Source of the DNA: a bacterium
Lineage (GTDB): Bacteria > Spirochaetota > UBA4802 > UBA5550
DNA: 25,240 bases
Direction of reading: 5' to 3'
NCBI GenBank assembly: GCA_024224995.1
Contig: JAAENB010000154.1
Coordinates: 1 to 25,240, forward strand
Under the pieces are notes generated by a model. It saw nothing but the letters and a program-made list of their open reading frames with translations. It had not been told where the DNA came from and did no database searches. Position numbers and translations under genes: made by a program. Of this stretch, positions 20,280 to 25,240 are shown in pieces (within the stretch, counting starts at the first letter, position 1; every line of letters begins with the position of its first letter).

Positions 20280-20744
20280 CTACGTAAAGTACTCTTCCAG
20301 ATGATTCTCCTCCGGAAAACCCCAATATATGACGAATTTCTGTATTCCGCCCGATTCCCTCGCCCCAAATAAATAGTTAGCATGATAATTATCGGCAATA
20401 ATCATTTCTTCGGGAGAGGCAGGCTCCTCAAGCAGAATCTCCAGGTACTCGTGGATGGCGAAGGCTATTATCGCGGAAATGGACATTTTATGAATTTTCC
20501 GAAGATCCTGGAAGGTTTCATACACCTGCGGCGGAAGCCACACATGAATCCTACGCCCGGGTTCACCATCTCTTAACTGGTAATGAATCCGGTGGAACAT
20601 ATGAATCTCCAGTTCTTTCTTCTCCGAAACGCGTCTCATGAGCAGAAGAATAACTTTATTACGGGATAGACCCATCCGGGCGGCAGCATCCTGCACTTTA
20701 GCAAGTAATTCGCATTTTATATATATCGTACTGTCAATATTCAT
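20280..20744 (-). CDS. Tandem ribbon-helix-helix DNA-binding protein (154 aa)
   Basis: The start at ATG 20744 is fixed by GGAGG 5 nt upstream; the frame is open further upstream but without a comparable ribosome-binding site. Two ribbon-helix-helix-like units appear in one chain. The first is at residues about 3-38 (STIYIKCELLAKVQDAAARM, then SRNKVILLLM). The second is at about 63-103 (RRIHVWLPPQVYETFQDLRK, then SISAIIAFAIHEYLE). A C-terminal tail of about 45 residues (LFGARESGGIQKFVIYWGF) has no recognisable fold. Single RHH proteins (CopG/Arc/MetJ) dimerise through the paired strand, so a two-unit chain could form the DNA-binding unit alone. No toxin gene is adjacent. The family assignment is from pattern, not a search. 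Confidence 0.75.
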   Translation of the reverse strand: MNIDSTIYIKCELLAKVQDAAARMGLSRNKVILLLMRRVSEKKELEIHMFHRIHYQLRDGEPGRRIHVWLPPQVYETFQDLRKIHKMSISAIIAFAIHEYLEILLEEPASPEEMIIADNYHANYLFGARESGGIQKFVIYWGFPEENHLEEYFT

Positions 20745-20953
20745 CGTTTCCTCCAAATCAGGTAAAAGGTAAAAGGAAGACTTCTTTAAAAAGCCATTCG
20801 CCTTGCCCCCTTGCCCCTCTATTATAAGTGCAACATCTTCCGCTAAAACAAGCTCCATTTATAAATTAGTTCACCAGGGTGATGAGTATTTCTCATAGCG
20901 TGGGGTTTCAAACCAACGTTATGAAGAAGGAGGCCCGGGGATAAAATCTTCGG

Positions 20954-20994
20954 AAACAAGCCCGTAAAGACGTTGCACTGCAACGTCTCAAAAA
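20954..20994 (-). repeat. Dispersed palindromic repeat, copy B (inverted relative to copy A)
   Basis: In reverse complement it matches 18149-18187: GAGACGTTGC, a 2-nt centre, GCAACGTCT, then TTACGGGCTTGTTT. The pair brackets the XRE-distal accessory segment (pseudogene and RHH gene) in opposite orientations, so recombination between them could invert about 2.8 kb. Confidence 0.8.
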
Positions 20995-21093
20995 CAAAAC
21001 CCGGGACAACATCCCCGGAAACAAGAACTTTCAACCTCTTTCCTTTACCCGGTTCCCTTTTATTAATTTTCTTCATCGCTCACCTGGGTCACC

Positions 21094-21117
21094 GGGTCAC
21101 TGAGCGGAGCCGAAGTG
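21094..21117 (+). repeat. 24-bp dispersed repeat, copy 3
   Basis: Identical to the copies at 17281 and 17393 and in the same orientation. It is intergenic, upstream of marR. Confidence 0.9.
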
Positions 21118-21245
21118 CCCTCAAAAACACTAAACTTTTATTAAGTATAATTAAATAACAACATAACTAAATTACAAGCAAAAAAAATCTACTTGCCTAA
21201 AAAATCCCAACCATGTAAAAAAAGACTTCACACGGAGAAAACAAC

Positions 21246-21689
21246 ATGACAGAAAATATATTAAGCAGTCTTCCGCGGGAACAGATAGAGGATATCCTGT
21301 TCAAGGCCCTTAGAAGCGTTTACCGGTTTGAACGCCTGGAAGTGGAGGAATTTGATCTCAGTTATCCCCAGATCTACCTGTTGAAATATTTAAAAAGAAA
21401 TCCCGGGGTGCGGATAAGTGAAATAGCCGAAGAAATGAAAATGAAGATTTTCGGGGCAACCAGGCTTGTAGATCAACTGGAAGAAAAAGAATTTTTAAAA
21501 AGAAAAAGAGACAGCAATGACAAAAGAAATATTTTTGTGTTTATCAGCACAAAAGGAAAACGGATGCTTCAAAAAATAGAAGACCACTCGTTTAGCACAA
21601 TCATGACAAACCTGGAAACCTTTGATGAAGAAGATCTCCTGGCACTGGTCAAATTAACGACTAATCTCGATAAGATATTGGGAGTGTAA
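21246..21689 (+). CDS. MarR-family transcriptional regulator (147 aa)
   Basis: This is a typical-length MarR protein with a winged helix-turn-helix. LSYPQIYLLKYLKRNPGVRI leads into SEIAEEMKMKIFGATRLVDQ (recognition helix), followed by the wing (FLKRKRDSNDKRNIFVFIS, containing the conserved D-x-R after the arginine-rich turn). Flanking N- and C-terminal helices form the dimer interface. MarR proteins usually respond to small aromatic ligands or redox signals and repress neighbouring genes; here the only close genes are the HD-GYP and cyclase genes downstream. GGAG lies 8 nt before the ATG. A hairpin follows the gene, so it probably forms its own transcript. Confidence 0.92.
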   Translation: MTENILSSLPREQIEDILFKALRSVYRFERLEVEEFDLSYPQIYLLKYLKRNPGVRISEIAEEMKMKIFGATRLVDQLEEKEFLKRKRDSNDKRNIFVFISTKGKRMLQKIEDHSFSTIMTNLETFDEEDLLALVKLTTNLDKILGV

Positions 21690-21719
21690 AGGTACACGCA
21701 GGGGTTCGAGGTTTTTTGG

Positions 21720-21743
21720 CCGGGATTTACGAATAAATCCCGG
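21720..21743 (+). terminator. Hairpin after marR
   Basis: A perfect 10-bp stem (CCGGGATTTA and TAAATCCCGG) closes a CGAA tetraloop. The following tract is only moderately T-rich (TCTCTTCTATAT), but the stem is strong enough to act as a terminator or RNA stabiliser. A T6 run precedes it, which could favour function on the opposite strand too. Confidence 0.55.
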
Positions 21744-21771
21744 TCTCTTCTATATAATAGGTATTATTATC

Positions 21772-21802
21772 TATCAAATATCTATCAAAATTTTTATCAA
21801 AA
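21772..21802 (+). promoter_or_regulatory. Three phased TATCAAA direct repeats upstream of the HD-GYP gene
   Basis: TATCAAA begins at 21772, 21783 and 21795, with spacings of 11 and 12 bp, close to one helical turn, ending 25 bp upstream of the predicted -35. The arrangement suggests a cooperative activator or repressor site, though the region is AT-rich, so chance similarity is possible. Confidence 0.4.
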
Positions 21803-21827
21803 TTCTCCTAAAAATCTTGAATTTTTT

Positions 21828-21855
21828 TTTACAGTCTGGTAAACTACGTTATTAT
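21828..21855 (+). promoter_or_regulatory. Predicted promoter of the HD-GYP/cyclase operon
   Basis: TTTACA (21828-21833) and TATTAT (21850-21855) are separated by 16 bp. Initiation near 21862 would give a leader of about 35 nt with a weak GGGA ribosome-binding motif before ATG 21897. Confidence 0.45.
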
Positions 21856-21896
21856 GTCATCTGTTTTGACACTATAAAAGAACTACCGGGATTATA

Positions 21897-23186
21897 ATGG
21901 ACGATAAAAGCCGTAATGTTGAATTAACCGTAAGGCTCATGAAAGCCGGTTCCCGTTTTGCTCATAGTCTGTATGACGAATTCGGCAACCTGGTCCTTGA
22001 AGGGCGGACTCCAATAACGGAAGCCCTTTTAAAGCACCTGGCCGCAGAAAATATTGATACCCTCTATTACGATCCTGCCCTTGCCGGGAAAGGGGCAGAT
22101 TCTCCCGATGGTGTACCCGAAGGCTCTTCCGGGGAATCGAACGATGCCGGGCTGGATGTAAATAAACCGGTTATTGATGATGAACTAATGAATGAGACTG
22201 TTGCCCATACAAAAGATCTGCTGGAATCGATACGGGATATCTATACCTATTCTCCGGGAGAAACCATTCCAAAGGAAAAAATAAAAGAATCCCGCGACAT
22301 GATAAACAAGCTCCTGGGCCGGATGGAAGAGAACAGTGACGGGGTCTTTTCCGCTGTAGCGAAATTAAAAGACCTTGATGAATATCACTATCACCATTCC
22401 ACCACGGTCTCTGTTCTTGGCGCGCTCCTTGGAGCCCGCCTGGAGTACAAACAGGAGCTCCGGGCCGCAATGGGTCTGGGGGGCCTGTTTCATGATATTG
22501 GCCAGTCTTCCGTTTCAAAAGATATTCTCAATAAAGTGGAAAAGCTAACGGACGAAGAATTTGATATCGTCCAGGGACATCCCCATGTGGGATACAAACT
22601 GGTGGAAAACAATCCCCATATGCAGGAACTGGAAAAACAAATTGTTCTCCTTCATCATGAAAAAGGGGACGGCAGCGGCTACCCCTTTGGTTTTGACCTT
22701 GACCATATTGAGAACAGGATCTCTAAAGAGGTACGCCTCATGTCCCTGTGCGATGTCTATACCGCGCTCGTCATACGAAAACCGGGGAGCGAGCCCTTTA
22801 CCAGCAAGCAGGCCCTGAGAATAATGCTAAACCTGGTTTATGCCCCCTATAAAAAAACATACCATTTTTTACCCACCGATTTCAGGGAATTTATTCGCGG
22901 CCTTGGATTCGTGGTAAACAGGGGAAATTTCTTCATGGCCCGGGGCGACCTGGTGCGGCTCAATTCCGGAGAAGTAGGCCTTGTTGAAGAAATGAACAAA
23001 CTATATCCCCTTAACCCGAAAATCCGGATCGTTAAAGACCGGCAGCTGCAAAATGTTAAACGGGCCATCCAGGTAGATATGTTAAAAGATTATAACAGTT
23101 ACATCGCGAATGTATTCGACAGAAGCCAAAAGGATCCCAAATCGACGAAAATGTCCATACAAAAAGCAGACACCGACGAAGCGTAG
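21897..23186 (+). CDS. HD-GYP domain protein, predicted c-di-GMP phosphodiesterase (429 aa)
   Basis: The N-terminal about 60 residues form a small module seen before many HD-GYP domains (DEFGNLVLEGRTPITEALLKHL, shown here in part: LVLEGRTPITEAL). A Ser/Gly-rich linker follows. The HD-GYP domain (about 160-340) has HHS at 166-168, the HD pair at 199-200 in LFHDIGQ, GHPHVG at 228-232, HHE at 253-255, DGSGYP at 258-263 and CDVYTAL near 285. All the metal-binding residues of the family appear present. The usual lysine after HDIG is glutamine (Q203). The enzyme should hydrolyse c-di-GMP to pGpG or GMP in the cytosol. It lies 15 bp upstream of a class I adenylate cyclase in the same direction, so the two are probably co-transcribed. 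There is no receiver domain, so the input signal is unclear. Confidence 0.9.
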   Translation: MDDKSRNVELTVRLMKAGSRFAHSLYDEFGNLVLEGRTPITEALLKHLAAENIDTLYYDPALAGKGADSPDGVPEGSSGESNDAGLDVNKPVIDDELMNETVAHTKDLLESIRDIYTYSPGETIPKEKIKESRDMINKLLGRMEENSDGVFSAVAKLKDLDEYHYHHSTTVSVLGALLGARLEYKQELRAAMGLGGLFHDIGQSSVSKDILNKVEKLTDEEFDIVQGHPHVGYKLVENNPHMQELEKQIVLLHHEKGDGSGYPFGFDLDHIENRISKEVRLMSLCDVYTALVIRKPGSEPFTSKQALRIMLNLVYAPYKKTYHFLPTDFREFIRGLGFVVNRGNFFMARGDLVRLNSGEVGLVEEMNKLYPLNPKIRIVKDRQLQNVKRAIQVDMLKDYNSYIANVFDRSQKDPKSTKMSIQKADTDEA

Positions 23187-23201
23187 GAACCCGGCATATT
23201 T

Positions 23202-25240
23202 ATGGAAAACGAGACAGATATAAAAAACCGGGTTTCAGAAAACAGAAGCAAGTTTCATACCTATAACCAGGCAAAAACAACCAGTCTCCTCTCTGTTCTC
23301 TCGGAAGCGGGGAAGATGCTTTTTGACTTTATCCCTTTCCTGCTGGATACCAATATTCCTGAGATGCCCGGGTATATAGAATCGGAAACACTCCCAAGAG
23401 GTATTTACGGGTATACCCCGCCGACAAAACTGCTTCCCTCAATACGAGTAGGCAATGCCCCCTTTATCTATCGAAAAGACAGTACCACTATTCCTTTTAT
23501 AGAAATGTTCGCCCTCATGGGAAGCGGCGGCACCATTGCCTTTACCGACAGTTCCGACCTCGATTACTGGGTATGCTGTAATATTGATTCCGTAGCTCCT
23601 GAAGACCTCATGCTCTTTAAGACAAAATGCAGGATGATAGAAGAATGGGCTGCGGAGAAATACAACAGGGAAGTACATTTTTTTCTTAATGATATTAAAA
23701 GTGTCCGCAACAACATATTCGATGATGATGATGAATACCTGGCCGGTGCCTCCCTGGGCCAGCTTCTCAAAGAAGAATTTTTTAGAAGTTCCATTGTCGT
23801 GAACGGGAAGCTCCCCTTCTGGTGGATGGTGCCTGCCGACTGCACAGATGAAAGCTATGCTTCGTGGCTCTCTGTCACCAATGAGTCATCCATGGCAGAG
23901 GAATTTATTGACCTGGGAAACCTTCATACAATAGACCGGGATGAATATATGATTGCCGGGATATTCCAGATCTTAAAATCACTGGGAAACCCCTTTAAAT
24001 CCATTATCAAGCTTGGTCTGCTGGAGCGGTATATCAACAGCAGCTCAGGGAATCCCTTTATTAGCAACCATATCAAAAAAAATGTTCAGGAGGGTAAAAA
24101 CGATCCCGAGAGCATTGACGCCTATATCATTATGTTTAATACTGTTTATAATTATTACCAGTCTGTTCTCAAAGACAATGTTGCCGTTAACCTTATAACA
24201 AAATCGTTCTATTTGAAACTGAACCCCAGGCTGTCGGAGCATTCAACCGGCAGCCCCGAAGACAGCAGCCCAAAAATCACCATACTCAAGGAATACACAA
24301 AAAAATGGGGATGGTCCAAACCGGACATAAAAGAAATGGATACCTTTGAAGAGTGGGATATTGAAACAGTAAATAAATTGCTGAATACATCAAAAAAATA
24401 TATTCTCAAAGGATACAACCAGATATTATCAAATACCGGAACCGGGAACAGTTCCAAAGAATTACCTGAAGAGATAATCAGCGGAATACGAAAACAAATA
24501 TTCTCCCATTTTAAACCGGCCTCGAATAAAATAGACAATACCCTGAGCTTTAAAAGCTATCCGCCGGAAAAGATCCTTACCCTGGAGTTCGTGCGGGACA
24601 AAGCCGGGAACGAGTTGTGGCACCTGGTAAAATCGGTCCTGTACTCAAAGGCTTCGGCTTCGGCGCGGGTAATTATCCGCAAAGAGAGTTCCCTCTTTGC
24701 CATGATCGTATGGATAAGTATTAACGGCTTATTTCAACAGGATTTTTCCCGTCTCAAAATGGACTCGGGAATGCACAATATCGACCCGAATTTTATTCGA
24801 AATCTCATTACGGAACTGTCCCTTCATTTTACGTTCAAACGCCTGGAGCTGCATAATAACTTTTTTCTTAATCCCGCGTTCCCCATTATTAATTACATCG
24901 TGATCAATCCCTATTCCAAGTATTCAAAAAAAATTGATGATATTTTCCTCCTGTATCACGACAGCTGGGGAGAAACAAAGTTCGAGGTTTATAAAAACGA
25001 AGTAGATATCGCCCTCATTCTTACCAAGATCATCAACAGCGGTTTGATTACCAAACTGGATACGGAAAGCGCCCTGCGCATCACCTCATCACACCCCTAT
25101 CACGCCACCAAAAGCTATTCCCGGCTCCGGTTCCTGGTTAAAGATATCTATTCATTTTTTGTTGATCAGCGCTCAAACGAAAGAAAAAAATATATTACCA
25201 TGCTGGGCAACCGGTACTATCTTTTCACCAATAATCGAAA
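23202..25240 (+). CDS. cyaA: Class I adenylate cyclase (3' end outside window)
   Basis: 679 codons are visible and the frame is open to the window edge. The catalytic nucleotidyltransferase signature of class I (enterobacterial CyaA-type) cyclases is intact: ALMGSGGTIAF at about 105-114 and SDLDYWVC at 118-125, with D119 and D121 as the expected metal ligands. The order of conserved blocks (FWWMVP, LGNPFKSIIKLGLLE, YYQSVLKDN, KEYTKKWGWS) also follows CyaA. The product makes cAMP from ATP in the cytosol. Family members are about 850 aa, so perhaps 150-200 residues are missing. ATG 23202 is 15 bp after the HD-GYP stop with only a distant AGGA, which suggests coupling to the upstream gene. Whether a CRP-like receptor exists elsewhere cannot be seen here. 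Confidence 0.92.
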   Translation, partial: MENETDIKNRVSENRSKFHTYNQAKTTSLLSVLSEAGKMLFDFIPFLLDTNIPEMPGYIESETLPRGIYGYTPPTKLLPSIRVGNAPFIYRKDSTTIPFIEMFALMGSGGTIAFTDSSDLDYWVCCNIDSVAPEDLMLFKTKCRMIEEWAAEKYNREVHFFLNDIKSVRNNIFDDDDEYLAGASLGQLLKEEFFRSSIVVNGKLPFWWMVPADCTDESYASWLSVTNESSMAEEFIDLGNLHTIDRDEYMIAGIFQILKSLGNPFKSIIKLGLLERYINSSSGNPFISNHIKKNVQEGKNDPESIDAYIIMFNTVYNYYQSVLKDNVAVNLITKSFYLKLNPRLSEHSTGSPEDSSPKITILKEYTKKWGWSKPDIKEMDTFEEWDIETVNKLLNTSKKYILKGYNQILSNTGTGNSSKELPEEIISGIRKQIFSHFKPASNKIDNTLSFKSYPPEKILTLEFVRDKAGNELWHLVKSVLYSKASASARVIIRKESSLFAMIVWISINGLFQQDFSRLKMDSGMHNIDPNFIRNLITELSLHFTFKRLELHNNFFLNPAFPIINYIVINPYSKYSKKIDDIFLLYHDSWGETKFEVYKNEVDIALILTKIINSGLITKLDTESALRITSSHPYHATKSYSRLRFLVKDIYSFFVDQRSNERKKYITMLGNRYYLFTNNR

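Larger units (their letters stand above)
20745..21245. other. 501-bp repeat-bearing spacer upstream of marR
   Basis: No supported gene. It contains a GC-rich segment (about 20900-20950) resembling the interior of the mutS-upstream inverted repeat (GGGGTTTCAAACC, then GCCCGGGGATAAAATC). It also holds inverted copy B of the palindromic repeat (20954-20994), 24-bp repeat copy 3 (21094-21117) and an AT-rich stretch with a TATAAT near 21145 that may serve marR. Confidence 0.5.

Noticed and set aside
20843..21076. 77-codon minus-strand reading frame upstream of the RHH gene
   Set aside because: It has a passable ribosome-binding motif but runs through dispersed palindromic and GC-rich repeats. A short peptide string (CNVFTGL) also appears in another repeat-derived frame at 18072-18281, so the sequence similarity comes from the repeat.
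21866..21898. TTGACA with TATAAT overlapping the HD-GYP start codon as a promoter
   Set aside because: The spacing is 21 bp and the -10 covers the ATG, so transcription would begin inside the gene. The TTTACA/TATTAT pair upstream fits better.

Overview
The window is a bacterial chromosome segment dominated by signal-transduction genes. The protein repertoire suggests a spirochaete, probably a free-living or environmental member: paired 7TMR-DISM hybrid kinases, a giant Ser/Thr-kinase/AAA/TPR/GAF/histidine-kinase protein, HD-GYP proteins and a class I adenylate cyclase. That assignment is inference from gene families with moderate confidence, because no rRNA or other taxonomic marker is present. 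No rRNA, tRNA, CRISPR array or intact insertion sequence was recognised.

Region 1 (1-12378, minus strand) is a three-gene operon of large hybrid sensor kinases. The first gene (12378 to 6049) encodes about 2109 aa: Ser/Thr kinase, AAA ATPase, helical repeats, GAF, HisKA-HATPase, REC, then LytS-type HK-HATPase. It abuts a 1033-aa 7TMR-DISM kinase (TAATG junction), which overlaps a second 7TMR-DISM kinase that leaves the window at base 1. All three share the same unusual back end: a HisKA/HATPase kinase, a receiver, and a second, LytS-type kinase core in one chain. Only the sensory front ends differ. A sigma70-like promoter lies at 12407-12434.

Region 2 (12379-16989, plus strand): a GC-rich inverted-repeat element separates the kinase operon from divergent mutS. 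mutS is followed by a PAS histidine kinase whose promoter implies a leaderless mRNA.

Region 3 (16990-21245) is accessory DNA. It holds an 85-aa unknown protein, a small XRE regulator, a decayed metallophosphoesterase/NB-ARC/TPR gene and a protein with two ribbon-helix-helix units. It is littered with short dispersed repeats: three identical 24-bp copies of one sequence, several near-perfect palindromes, and an inverted pair of a 40-bp palindromic repeat. The phosphoesterase gene carries two deletion or frameshift scars and looks like a dead STAND-type conflict gene.

Region 4 (21246-25240, plus strand): a MarR regulator with its own terminator, then an HD-GYP protein (predicted c-di-GMP hydrolase) 15 bp upstream of a class I adenylate cyclase that runs off the window end. 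This pair puts turnover of two nucleotide second messengers in one likely transcription unit. Three helically phased TATCAAA repeats precede its promoter.
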